A DNA stretch of 64,000 bases, taken from NCBI RefSeq assembly GCF_901709675.1, contig NC_051097.1:6302039-6366038 (forward strand), read 5' to 3'. The translations under genes and the position numbers were made by a program. Source of the stretch: Syngnathus acus (taxonomy: Eukaryota > Chordata > Actinopteri > Syngnathiformes > Syngnathidae). A model generated the notes under the pieces. The model was not told the DNA's origin and did not search any database. It saw only the letters and a list, made by a program, of their open reading frames with translations. This document shows positions 42,306 to 60,217 of this stretch, piece by piece. Each line of letters opens with the position of its first letter. Position 1 is the first letter of the stretch.

Positions 42306-43453
42306 TCGGCGCGCTGTGGTCGCCCATCCGTTCTTGTGGTAACGTTGACGCTGTTTGTACACTCCGCCGGCACCTTCGACTTCACAAATGAGCCAGCGCG
42401 GGGAGTACGTCCCTAACGTGTTACTTGAAGACTGCTGTCATTCTCTCGTGGCGTGAAGCTGCTGCATACCTCAACAAGGAAACTTCCCATTTCTGCACTC
42501 ATGTTGATGACACAAACCAGTCACCTCAACTTCACTGATGGGAACATTAACGGGACTGTCCTATGGACTTCTGGAAGTGAGAATTGTGAGGATTTTCCGC
42601 CTAACCGTCTTGGCATGACAAAGCAGGAAATCTGCAATTGTCCTTTTTTTGTATACCGACAGGTAAAATACTTCAAAAGAATAATAAATAAGAGGAACTA
42701 TTACAATTTGCTGTGTATTGAAGATATGGTGTTAGTTGACATCATGTACAACTCAGCAGCTTCTTATTTTGCAAATACATCTGAAATACGTAAGGAAAAA
42801 ATTCAATAGTCACCACTCTCAATTTTAAACAGCAATCTAATACAGTCTTGCTTCCTTCATAATTGTTTTTCTGATGTGGCTTCACTATCACTTCACACAT
42901 ACCTAAAAAACATTTTTGTCACTTATTTAGGCACTCGCACATCCAAGTCTTAGTTTTTGGGGGGATTTACCACAGTTGACTGCTTCCGTCGTTACATTAC
43001 CGCTAATATTTTTCTTTGCGTCGTAATGTCAAAATGAGATGACTGTAGCAATCCGAGGTTACCGTTACTCGTGCTGCTGCGGCACTCCTTGTTTTTAGTA
43101 CACATTTATTTATAAAATTTTTTCCAAGGTTTTTTTTGTACGTATCCAAGATGTTTATTGCCAATAAAACTGCCCATGGATTTGGGCTGTGGTGCTGTGA
43201 TATCATCTAAATGAACTTCCGCTTCTGTATTCATTTACACTGGTTAACTTTTAGGTTTCACTTAACACGAAATTCTGATTAACATTGCATTGTTCCATGT
43301 TTAATTGTTTCACAGAGACAGACCTTGTATTACAAATGACAAACTTCTTAAATATGTGACAGTTCAACACCTTGTGAATGATTCAAATTCTGGCATTCTG
43401 GACCATTTGAATACCACGTCTCCTACTAAGTGCAAGTGTTGACATTTGTTGTC
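42306..43453. other. Convergent 3' region of gmcl1 and fam136a
   Basis: 3' UTRs of both genes. It holds a plus-strand AATAAA near 42683 and the palindromic signal at 43154-43168. No additional gene. Confidence 0.6.
43154..43168. terminator. Palindromic poly(A) signal serving both strands
   Basis: TTTATTGCCAATAAA gives AATAAA on the plus strand (43163-43168, for gmcl1) and on the minus strand (43154-43159, for fam136a). The two genes are tail to tail around it, about 860 nt past the gmcl1 stop and 300 nt past the fam136a stop. Confidence 0.55.
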
Positions 43454-44074
43454 TCATTGGGGTATAGAGTCCAGGTTCTCCTGGATTCTACGGGTCATGC
43501 TGGGGATCAGGTTCATGTGGTCGTCCACACAGCTGCCCACGCATCGCTCCATCAGCGACCGGACGGCGGGCTCCTTGGCACCCGAGTCAAACAGATCCTT
43601 CGCCTTGTCGTTGCAGTGCATTGTGCATCTGGCCAGACGGTCCTGATGGGGGTGACAGATTTAATTTTAATATCAATGGGGAAGAATTTCACGTTCTCCT
43701 TGACCTCAAAACGATGACTCAGGTGTGGTAAGTGAGTCCACTCATGCAAAAAATGAATGTAACTTTTATTTCTAACCTGAAACTTCTCCAGCTCGTTAGT
43801 GACGAGCCCCTGGGCTTTGGCCAGAGGAGTGTGACACCTGTCGATGCATTGATGCACTTGAGTCATGGAGTCCGTGGTTCGATCACAGCAGTCCGCGCTG
43901 CACTTGAACATGCGAGCCTGCCAGCATGGACACACCTCCTTAATAATTGCACACAAATGAGCAAGTGTGCACGAACAGAAGCCCTACCTGCATTTTGCGG
44001 ATGTGATCCCTTTCCAGGCTTTGGACCATTTCCTCCACCACAGCCTGAACGCGTGCTTGGTGAGCCTCCGCCAT
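43454..44074 (-). CDS. fam136a: fam136a: mitochondrial intermembrane-space CX3C protein
   Basis: Three exons on the minus strand (43988-44074, 43777-43917, 43454-43642), all phase 0, giving exactly 138 residues as in human FAM136A. The sequence carries four CX3C motifs (CSADC, CIDRC, CTMHC, CVGSC), typical of a twin-CX3C fold oxidised in the mitochondrial intermembrane space. The segment [19 protein letters not shown] is nearly invariant in vertebrates. The molecular role is poorly known; the human gene has been linked to familial Meniere disease. It is divergent from pcyox1, with start regions under 1 kb apart. Confidence 0.96.
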
Positions 44075-45009
44075 GTCTGCTCGTTCCGTTAAATACTTTA
44101 TATAATATACGTTTTGTGTTAAACAATACGAGGTGGGCGCATAGGTCGAGGGAGCTGTCCGAAATTGATTTTACCTAAGTATAGATTAGGCACTAAGGTC
44201 ACCTCCATTCAAGCATGGTTTACTAAGGCGGTTTTGCTACTTCCGGGTTACTTCCGCTGTCAGTTTGGATGAAGACCGCCTTTTCCTTTTTATTGAATCA
44301 GTCCGTTTTTCAAAATATATAGAAAATATATTTAGAAATATATATAGTTCTATGTTTCGCACTACGGTGACGAAATACATATGTTGGGTAGTGTTTTCTA
44401 TAACAATTGAAAACAAACGTCAATTCTGGATATAAAATAAAATTCAAAATACCAGTTTGAGACGCAATTATTTCATACAGATGGAGGTCTAAATGCAAGT
44501 ATAACCTAAATGACTATTATGAAACAAAATAATATTGTATTATCGGCTTCCGAGTGCATGCAAAAGCTTGAAACACTTTTATTTTGAAACACTGAAAACT
44601 TAGCCCGGAACCACGGAAGGGACGTCGTTCATCTCTTTTCAACTGTTCAAACTAACAACAGTTTATTAGTTTCGCTTCGAGCCAAGCTTCGTCTATAATA
44701 CGTCGTTTTGAAAACTTCCCCGTTTTGTGTAAGTAGTCAAAGAACTTTGATACGGGTCGGAATATTTATGTCGAAGAGTAACGCTGTAGACTTGTAGTTT
44801 CGAGAATTGGCCTTGCCCCATGCTGTCTATAAATTTTAATATCTTTCTCCCCCTTTTACTCGACTATGTATGAAACGTGTATTGTTGGAATGTTGAGTGA
44901 ACGTACGCTCTAACCATCACTATTTTTACAAAAATAAAAACGAGGTCAGACTTTGAGCCATGGCTGATAAAACACTTGTCAGTAACATGCCTGCTTCGTG
45001 TTGTTTCAG
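44075..45009. other. Shared divergent promoter region of fam136a and pcyox1
   Basis: A probable non-coding first exon of pcyox1 ends at 44728 before a strong donor (GTAAGT), and the next exon begins right at the start ATG (TTTCAG/ATG). No other gene. Confidence 0.5.
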
Positions 45010-48000
45010 ATGTTGTTGGACCACATCATGTGTGTTGGGACCCTCAGCCTGGGAGTCTTCCTTCTCTTGGCAATTTGTCACAGTTTTGCTTCAACTCAGG
45101 AGCTGCACAAACCACCCACAAACATTGGTGAGATTTCACGAAGACTTCCTTATCTTGATTACTTTGATTTTACTGTTACAAAACTGTATTAGGGTCACCT
45201 TGAAAAAAAATTACAATGAGATTAAAGTTGTAATTTTCTGAGAATAAAATTGCCTATTTTCAAGATTTGAAGTCATGAATTGAATCCGAATAGACTCTGA
45301 CGTTTTTAATTTTGCGGTCAATAACTACTCAAGCCCAAGGCAGTCTCACACTCGATGCATGAATTGTACATATGGACACTCACAGCAGCACATCACCATG
45401 TATGTGCATACCATTGATTGACAGTGTCAACGTTGCTCCCGTCCAGCTGTGGTAGGAGCAGGCATCGGCGGCTCGGCCGCAGCCTTCTACTTGAGGCAGG
45501 AGTTCGGACCTACGGTCAAGATAGACGTGTTCGAACCCGGCGATGTCGGTGGAAGACTGGCGACGGCGCAGATAGCAAACCAGGAATATGAAACGGGAGG
45601 TGTGGCGATCCATCCCCTCAACCTCCACATGAAGCACTTTGTTGACAAATTAGGTAATGGAGTCAACACGCTAGAAGTTTGAAAATATTACAAATTTGAT
45701 GTAAAGAAGTTTTCTTGTAAAAATGGTTGCTATTTAAAATGTTTTATTACATCTATCAACAGGCATCTCCACACGTCAGGACGTCCCGTCGAAAAAGGCG
45801 GTCTTTGACGGCAGTGAGCTCGTTTTCGAAGAGAGTGACTGGTTCATCGTAAACTTCTTGCGCATGCTGTGGCGCTATGGGCTCAACTATCTGTTCATGC
45901 AGATGTGGGTGGAGAGTGTTATGGATAAATTTATGAGGTGAGTACGGGAGGGGGGGAGTGAATCTCACATCCTTCAGTGCCTTGCGGTGAGGTTCATGTC
46001 TAGTGACGTCCCTGACATTCTTTCACATGGAAGGTCAAAATGTCCTCTGTCAATAGGATCTACCAGTACCAGCAGTACGGTTACTCCTTCACCAGCGTGG
46101 AGAGGCTTCTGCACGCCATGGGAGGGGATGACTTCCTCAGCCTGATGAATCATTCGCTGGAGGAAACCATGAGAGCCGAAGGATTTCCGCAGAGCTACCT
46201 CAACGACGTGGTGGCTCCCCTCACGCGCCAAACCTACGGCCAAAGCGTCCGCATCAACGGCCTCGCGGGTTCGCAATCTCACGCCTCTTCATGTACTCTG
46301 AGATGAGGTATTTTCGTTGACATTTTTGCATTGTTCTGCCAGGGGCTGTGTCATTGTCGGGGTCTGACTCAGGCCATTGGGCTGTGGACGGAGGCAACAA
46401 AAGAGTTTGCTCAGGACTTCTTTACCACAGCAAGAGTGAACTCATCCGAGCCAGCGTGACCAACATTTTGTTCAAAGTCCGCCCTTCCAAGACAGGTATC
46501 CTTCACATTAATTAAAAATTAAATTAAATTAAAGTCCCAATGATCGTCACACACACACCTGGGTGTGGTGAAATTTGTCCTCTGCATTTAACCCATCCCC
46601 GTGTGATTTTGATCCATCCCCTGGGGGAGAGGGGAGCAGTGAGCAGCAGCTCACATGTCATTCTCGTATATATTCAGCCTAGTAACTGAAAAGCACCCAC
46701 CCCACCCCAAAATATTTGGAACTGCCTATATCCGAATTTAGCAAACATTTTACACTAACTACCGTCAAAATGACCAACACTGAATTAGTTGTGTAGTAGG
46801 TCCAAGTTTTTATAAAAAACAATTGCAATTAAATGTAAAGGGAAAAACTACCCAAATAACAATTTCATTAAAATGTATTAAATAAAAAAGTTTAATTGAA
46901 ATTGTACGTAAAACGTTAAACACAACAAATGTACTGTACAGGATTTAAAAAAAAAAAAAAGTTGAAGCCTCTCAAATTGACTATTTCAACATTTAGTACA
47001 GTGTTTTTCCCCTACACGCCACTAGAGGGAGCTGACATACCGCATTTAAGAATCACAAGCGTTGTTGAAAATGAATGAAAGACTGAATGACCTTTAGGTC
47101 AGGGTCACGAACATGCTAGAGCCTGGTTTGGATCTGGCTCCAGACCCTGAAGTGCTTCCATTTGGACCCTGGCTGATATCCATAGAAGAAAGAATGTATG
47201 GTATGAAATATGAGCCGGCACTTGTTGTTCAAGCAGCGCACCCATTCCAGGTGTTACTGTAGCGGTCTCGTAGAAGGCGAAGCATGCGAACGAATTACAT
47301 GCGAGTGAAGTCATCCCAGGTCACTAAGCCAATCAAATCTGGTTTTCAGCCAGCAAATACTGACTCTGCCTCACTATTTGTCCATTGAAACTATTAAAAA
47401 GTCAATTTTCCATAACCTCTATTTGTTTCCTTGTTTGCAGGGCCCTCCGTTGGGTTCTATGAGGTCAATTATGTTGGAGACACCGGTGCAGGGCACTCCA
47501 TGTATGACATCGTTGTCATAGCAACCCCACTTCACCAGGGCAAGTCTGACATCTTGTTCTCAGGTCTATCTCCGCCCGTGATGTCCCATTTCCCAGGCAT
47601 CTACCACCGAGTGTTCTCCATTCTGGTCCACGGCGTGCTTAACACGTCCTACCTTGGAGTCACACGGCCCCCTTCGGAATTCACGGTGTCTGAAGTTCTC
47701 ACCGCAGATTCCAAAGAACACATCATGTACAGTTTAACATCTGTCGATCCGGTCCACATCCCGGCCGGCTACAGCCGACCTTCCGCCAGCCACAGCAAAG
47801 TTTGGAAAGTGTTTTCTTCACGAGAGCTAGACCAAGAGGACCTGCGTCGTTTGTTCCTCTCGTGGGATTCGGTATCACAGACTCCATGGCTGGCCTACCC
47901 CACTTACCGCTCCCCACAACGCCAGACCCCGCCTTTTATCCTCCACAGCAGACTCTACTACCTCAGCGCCGTGGAGTGGGCAGCCAGCTCCATGGAGATG

Positions 48001-48111
48001 AGCGCCATCTCAGCCAGGAACGTGGCGTTGCTGGCGCACCACCGCTGGCACCAGCAGAAGGGCCGGATCGACCAAGAGGACCTGCACACGCGCTTGCGGG
48101 GGGAACTCTGA
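45010..48111 (+). CDS. pcyox1: pcyox1: prenylcysteine oxidase 1
   Basis: Lysosomal FAD thioether oxidase that splits farnesyl- and geranylgeranyl-cysteine, releasing free cysteine, an isoprenoid aldehyde and H2O2. Six coding exons: 45010-45127, 45447-45653, 45763-45937, 46057-46268, 46343-46495 and 47441-48111, giving 511 residues (human 505). A signal peptide comes first. The FAD-binding Rossmann motif [17 protein letters not shown] follows at about residue 40, then conserved stretches such as [23 protein letters not shown] and the C-terminal [23 protein letters not shown] 45010 is the first base after an acceptor, so start and splice site coincide. Intron 5 is long (about 0.95 kb) and carries a dispersed repeat and a CTCF-like motif. 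A poly(A) signal is at 48789. Confidence 0.94.
46532..46650. repeat. Dispersed teleost repeat fragment in pcyox1 intron 5
   Basis: It contains GAAATTTGTCCTCTGCATTT and GGGGAGAGGGGAGCAGTGAG, a sequence I recognise as a high-copy dispersed element in many fish genomes. It is preceded by an AT-rich (AATTA)n tract. Its class (SINE-like or a DNA-transposon derivative) was not decided. Confidence 0.55.
47019..47032 (+). promoter_or_regulatory. CTCF-like motif in pcyox1 intron 5
   Basis: CCACTAGAGGGAGC, identical to the motif at 26822-26835 and one mismatch from the CTCF core consensus. Confidence 0.35.
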
Positions 48112-49644
48112 AGCACAAGGCATTGGCCCGAAAACATCAGGTATTTGGTTGGAATCAGGGTCAGATTTATTTTCGGCAACAGAATTATTATTATTAAGTG
48201 ATGATTTGCCAAAAATATGTCTTTTTATCGCTTCCAGATGAGCTGCTAGTCTGCAAAGTGGCACCTACAGCGTAGGCAAAATATTGTGCCGTTTTTTCTC
48301 ATTGGGTCCGTAGAACATTTAGAGTCCTGTAATTAATTTAACATTGATTTAGTCGTTTTTTTCTTAAAAACAATCTTTACAATATGTGTGCCCTCTCTTG
48401 TCTAATTCTGATTATTATCGCCTTTGTGGAATATGAGTTAAGCAAAAATGGCCGCCCCCAGGAATGGATAATAACGGGTCGTTTTTTAAGTTTTATTTAT
48501 ATTCCACAAATACAATATTAATCAAAATGTTTTTTTTCTTTTCCATCACTGGTTTCCATCTCAAGTAGACCTATTATGAAAATTCAACAATTTTTCATCA
48601 TTTAGATTGAACTTTGCTTCACTTTAAAAGCGCCCCCATACACGTGTTCGTTGTTTCTGAAGTCAGCCTCACAAGAATGAAAGGCACGTTTTGCGGAAGT
48701 TATTAAGCAACACTTACTACTCCAAACTACTAGTTGTGGTTTTCTTTGTTCCTAACAGGCGTGACTGCATTGCACTGACATGAATTGCAATAAATTACTG
48801 AGCCACGTGGAATTGTAGCGTAGAGCCCAACCTATATGAGTTTCTTTTTAAACTGTAAATGTTGGTTAACAATAACTTCTTCCTCTGACCTACCTCCTGA
48901 ACAGACTACTATTAAATTCTTTTTATACACGAAATAGGGCAAATAATGCTACTTTTATTTTTTAAAGATTACTATTGTAGAATAATTATGCTGGTGTAAC
49001 TGGAATCAGGGAGACAAATGTTTGCAACTGTCATTTTAAGTATTGTATACATGCCATATTGTTCTTTTGTAATGCATTGGCAACTATATTTTAAAAGAGA
49101 AGCATTTACTAAAGCACTTGTAAAGAGGGCTAAATAGGCACTTTAATTGACAAAATTCAAGAACTCAAACAGTTTGGAACAAGTAAAAAAATGTTTTACG
49201 AGACTTTGAACTGACACATTGTGTTGTGTATTTGTTTAGTAACAAAAGTCCCCTCTACCAATGCCCCAATTGTGACTGTGTAGCATTGTGAGCTCCCAGT
49301 TATAAGCCAAATGAAATCAGATTTAAAAAATTAAAAAATAAAGGAAATAAACATTGTCTCCACTTGTCAACATCGTCTTTGAACCTTTTTTCTTTTTTTT
49401 TTTTGACAGCTCTGAGCATCCTCCCCTCAATAAAGGCCCATGTGATTTAAGGCCTAACAATGAGTGTCCATTGAGCCTCTGAATAAGGATGAGTCTGTTG
49501 TACTGATGTGACTCAGGTAGTGAAAGGGGTCCAGGGGGACAATGGTACCAGAATCCAAGCACGACATGTGACGGGACATCAGAGGACATATAAGAGCGTT
49601 GACGCCGTTTGTCCACACACACACTCAAACATAAACCGTTTACG
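48112..49644. other. pcyox1 3' UTR and promoter of the micro-exon gene
   Basis: AT-rich, with a pcyox1 poly(A) signal at 48789-48794 and a TATA box at 49588-49594. No coding frame accepted. Confidence 0.6.
49588..49594 (+). promoter_or_regulatory. TATA box of the micro-exon secreted-protein gene
   Basis: ATATAAG about 50 bp upstream of the ATG at 49645, leaving a short 5' UTR. A TATA promoter fits a strongly, tissue-specifically expressed secretory gene. Confidence 0.5.
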
Positions 49645-50177
49645 ATGAGATTTCTAGCGCCGCTTTTTGTCGTCCTTGCTGCGGCACTTTTGCAGTCCGG
49701 TAAGATTATTTCATCAACTTGGAATTTTATTTACTTGTACCATTTGTTGTACTTTGTTTCAAAATGCATTATTATCAATGTATTTGTTTTTGCTGTAGCT
49801 TTCTCTGCATCGCTGCAGTCGGTTGAAAAGGAAAAGGGAAAGGAAAAGGTTCATCATGGTGAGTAGTAATTTAAAAAAAGCTCATCATTAGGTTATCACA
49901 ATTATATATAATTTATTTTCTTACAGATGCGCTGACAGAGCTGAAGAAAATAGGTAATGAGCATTTCTTTATATTTGAAATGTAAATTTGCCGTTTATAT
50001 ATATATATAGCCTCATTTGCTGCTTGTACTGTAATTTGCCACGGGATGATTAAATTGTTGAAAACATTTTTTAGTTGTTTTTTTTCAACACTGAAAATAG
50101 AACAATTATGTCTTGCATTGTCATTAATAGTATTTAAAATATAATAATAATCGTCTTGAGTCGTATATTATCATGTA

Positions 50178-50213
<36 letters not shown>

Positions 50214-51683
50214 TATTATATATTATTTTTCTGTGTGTTCAGATCAGCTGGAGTTTGAGGCCGGTCAGAAAGATGAAGCCGCTCAGCTGAACGGTACGAT
50301 TCTGTTGTGTGTGAGTGAATGCATTGAATTCAAGTGACATCTGTATTCTAGTTACAGAGAAGCAAAGTGAAGACGCCCGCTACCTTGGTAAGTGAAACCC
50401 CAAACATCACTTCACAACCTCACCCAGGTTTGCGTGATAACATGGTATGTTCAATATCCAAACAGGGGCTGCTACAGATGAATCTGGTAAGAATTCAAAT
50501 ATTACTAATAAGTCGTGTGCATGTCTAATATGCATCACTGATGTTGTTTCCACAGTGGAAGCGCACAGTGAGGAATCAGTCGGTGATGTAACAGGTAAGT
50601 GCAGCTACATATATGGACAAAATAGTAGCACTGTGTAAGTAATGTGCACGTGGAATAAAATGATTCATTAGAAACTCCTGTTGGCAGTAAATATATAATA
50701 ATTTTATTTCTAATTTGTTTCTAAACTTTCCACAGTGGAGGTATACAGCGAGGTTCAGAACGATGCAGCAAGTGAGTACAACACGTGTTGGGATGCTGCA
50801 CACATAAGTATTACATAACACACCCATAATAATGAATCCCTCTGGTCTTCCTGCAGAGGGAGGCCGAAGCTCTTCTGACGCAGCAGCTTCGGAGAAGGGT
50901 AAGAGTGGGGGATCGGACTGTAGGTGGCGACTAAGCCCACTTTGAGAAAGTAGTGTGAAATATCACATGACCTTGTTGTGTCTTTGTACAGGTGCAAACT
51001 GTCCGTCCTCAGAGGAGATGGTGGCAGATGGTGCGAAGCACACGCTCTACTCAAGTTAGAAAAGTTGTCACGTTATCAAACAAGTAGTCATGCCGTTGTT
51101 GTCCTCCAGAAGAACCGCAGCAGTCATCTGTTCGCCCAGAGAGCGCTTCAGGTAAGGAAAGTGATCAGTGAAATTAGGCACACCCAAAATGAGGTTAAAT
51201 ATTCACGAATTTTTCTCAGCTCTTCATTACAGTGGTAACTCATCCCACATGTTGCAAGCCGTACACGTGTCAAACATAACCTTATTCCGCACAAGATAAC
51301 ACAACATAATGTTGCACAATATTGTTACAAAACTTGACCTGTCCAAACACGACACTTTAAAAGACACGATAAGACAGATAATTAAATCGATCTTGTGTAT
51401 TATTTGCATTTAGTCACGCAACTTGTGCAGATGTACCTAATTTTTTTCCCTCATGTTTCAACAGAAGATGACCGCAAGGATTCAACCAAGGAACAAGGTG
51501 ACCGCACACTCAGTGTCTATATTATGTAAAGACTTTTTATTACAGCTGGCTAGGTTTCTCGTCCACACCGTGTGCCATTTTATTTTAACGGTATAAAAAT
51601 CTTGCCATGGAATCGCGACCTGTCAGTGTCACGTTTACAAATCCCATCCTCACAACTATCCTGTTTTGTCCGCAGTGGCCTGA
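49645..51683 (+). CDS. Unrecognised secreted acidic protein encoded by serial micro-exons
   Basis: I do not recognise the family. A signal peptide exon (49645-49699, MRFLAPLFVVLAAALLQS) is followed by eleven small exons: 49799-49858, 49927-49953, 50243-50293, 50352-50387, 50466-50486, 50556-50594, 50736-50771, 50857-50898, 50992-51054, 51110-51151 and 51465-51497. Their lengths are 60, 27, 51, 36, 21, 39, 36, 42, 63, 42 and 33 nt. All are multiples of three, all have phase-1 introns on both sides, and all keep one open frame. A last exon at 51676 adds Val-Ala and a stop. The product is about 170 residues, rich in Glu, Ser, Ala and Lys, with one cysteine and no visible domain. Exons 7 and 8 look duplicated. 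The symmetric exons allow any subset to be skipped without frameshift. Classical SCPP mineralisation genes have phase-0 introns, so it is not a plain SCPP. Function unknown. Confidence 0.7.
50178..50220. repeat. (ATT)n microsatellite
   Basis: About 13 TTA/ATT units in the third intron of the micro-exon gene. Confidence 0.85.
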
Positions 51684-52400
51684 AAATCGGGAAGAGGTTC
51701 AACTTAGCCTTAGCAGGTGCGTCCCACTACACCAATGTGTCCCAATACACAGTTCAAGTAACTGTAAGTGTGTGTCTGTGTGTGAATGTGTAATTATGCA
51801 ATGCAGCATGTTGTGGGGGAAACTGGACACAGCCAGTCTGGGTCAGCTGAAAATAGTCAAAACCCCTTTATAGGCCTTGGCTGCGAACACAACATTTACA
51901 CATACCACACTAGCGGCTTTATAAAAAAAAAAAAAAATTTTTTTAAACAAGTTGACTGAAAAGTGCCAACAACAATGTGATCACTGCAAAGATGACCACA
52001 TCTTTAGACTGGCTCAAAAATGTAGGACACAAACCAGGACAGTTCTCCCTGGTGCTTATTGTTCTGGATTTATATAGTAACTATATTTGCTCGTGCTACT
52101 TTTTGCAGTGTTAAGTGAAAGAATGGTGTGCTTGTTGCCTGTATACACAACTATGTCAACACGAATTATTGTACCTGTTTGAGTAAAACCTGTTGAGTAA
52201 GTTGCGATTAAGAAGGGAGCTAAATGTGAGTCATAGTTCATGTTTCTAATAGGAATTTAACTGTGACTTTTTATGTGGGTGTGTGTTCTTTTCCCGCCTA
52301 ATAGACGAACTCGAGCGAGAGCACGCATCCGCATGGAAGGGAGCACTTTTTACAGCGTGGAAGCACCAATTAAATCCTAATATATATATATTTTCTTTTC
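51676..52400 (+). other. 3' end of the micro-exon gene: final small exons and ATTAAA
   Basis: The exon with the stop continues to a donor at 51717 (CAG/GTGCGT). An acceptor at 52303-52304 opens a short segment ending near an ATTAAA at 52369-52374, which fits a 3' UTR exon. All three frames of the 52305 segment run to a stop, so an alternative coding tail, reached by skipping the 51676 exon, cannot be excluded. Confidence 0.4.
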
Positions 52401-54042
52401 ATGTATTCAAACATTATCAAGCGTCATGTCTTCCCAGTTTTGTCAAATGAACACAGCAACGTTTTAGTTCCGGAAACCACCGTGTTAAGTTTGGAGATTT
52501 TTTTGTGGAAATTTTCAAGTTGGACTGGTTTTGGCTAATTGTTTGTTACTGGTAATCTCCAAATATTCGTATCAACTGCTCACTGACATTACTGTGTAGA
52601 GGCAATTTAGAGTCTTGAGTGAAACTAACATATGCATTTGGAATGTGGGAGGGGGCCAGAGTAAACTGAGAGAACCCACGATAGCACAGGAAGACATGAA
52701 ACTTGATACAAATAGCCCAAGATTCAAACCCAGACTCGAGCTAACACTGAGCTAACCACCATACCACTGTGTTGTAATTTTCCAGTTTCCTCCCTTGTAA
52801 GGCATCCAAAATTTCCACACTCAGAACCCAACTTTTATTGTTGAACTTTGACACAACATTGTTTCTTGACTTTTTCCATTAATAACGTGGCTCAGTATGT
52901 TCATATTTAAAAAAACAAAAAAAAAATAGAAAATTCTTTGGTAACTAAAGAGCAAATGAAACATTTTAAGGCAACTAGAGCATTTACACAACTACCAATG
53001 GAATGCAACGTCTGTTCTCAAATGCAAAATATTGCTTTTTCAATTGCCAGCTAAAAGAGGGGGGGAAAAAATAAACCCGCTGTTGAGGCAATTGGGCACC
53101 TGCGTGTAAATGAAACAAAGGATTGATAAGGTAAACTGGATTTCAGCACATTCTTGTTTTGACATCCAATTCATGTAACGATATTGTTCAGTGTTTCAAT
53201 AGCTGGCGCTGATAGTTCTCGAGGGGCACGTATTTGGCGAAGTCAGCCAATTGCTTTCTGTACCTCGTTTTTATTGGCCTGTTGCATATTCTAAAAATAG
53301 CTTTGAACATGCCACACTTACAAGAAACGATCAAATATCACACTAAGCATGGACACTCTTGCTGATTAGATGCACAATTAGCTTTTTGCCTGCCTCTCGT
53401 TCTTCTGTCTTTAGCAATATCATGAGTCAAATGTTTGTAAATATGATTTTCTATCCCTCAACAGTGTTGGGTTTTTAAATGTAGTGAATACATTGGTCTC
53501 ACTGCAGGAGTATACCAATCGTGTAGAATCTGACTCAAACAATAATCTGGTTTTCAGTTCATATAAATAAATAAAAAAAGCTTTGCATCTACTCCAGCAC
53601 ATGTTAAAGCCGAGCTCTGCATAAGTCTAATACTGCATTTTAATTCTTTTTCTACCTTTTTGCTAAACGTAGTTAAAACAATACCGTTGTATTTACAGAA
53701 CTGCAAAGTAAAAAAAAAAAAAAAAAAAAAAAAAGAATGTACTAGTAGTTGTTGCCTTTTACAGAATGAGAAGACATGAAAAGCAAATGAGAACAAAGAA
53801 ATGCAACAAGTTTTCTCAATGGGAGGCCCGACTGGAAACAAGCAATATATTGTGGGCTGTTGCATGACACCGCCATGAACCAAAAGGCCTATATCACAAG
53901 TCCCACTAAACATCAAGTATCCCCCCACCCCCTTTTTCCATTGGCTTGAGGTGAACCCCACCCAACTGCACTCCTCTCGTTGCGCACCGCACCGGAGCGG
54001 TCGTCGTCTTCTCTCTCTTCTCCCCAGCAGGGGACCGAAGGC
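52401..54042. other. slc20a1 3' UTR and intergenic stretch
   Basis: Minus-strand AATAAA hexamers near 53267 and 52836 are candidate poly(A) signals for slc20a1. An A-rich run of about 24 lies at 53710. No gene accepted. Confidence 0.55.

Positions 54043-60217
<6,175 letters not shown>

Noticed and set aside
53554-53961. 135-codon minus-strand frame downstream of slc20a1
   Set aside because: Contains a long Phe run from a poly-A tract and lies in the 3' UTR.
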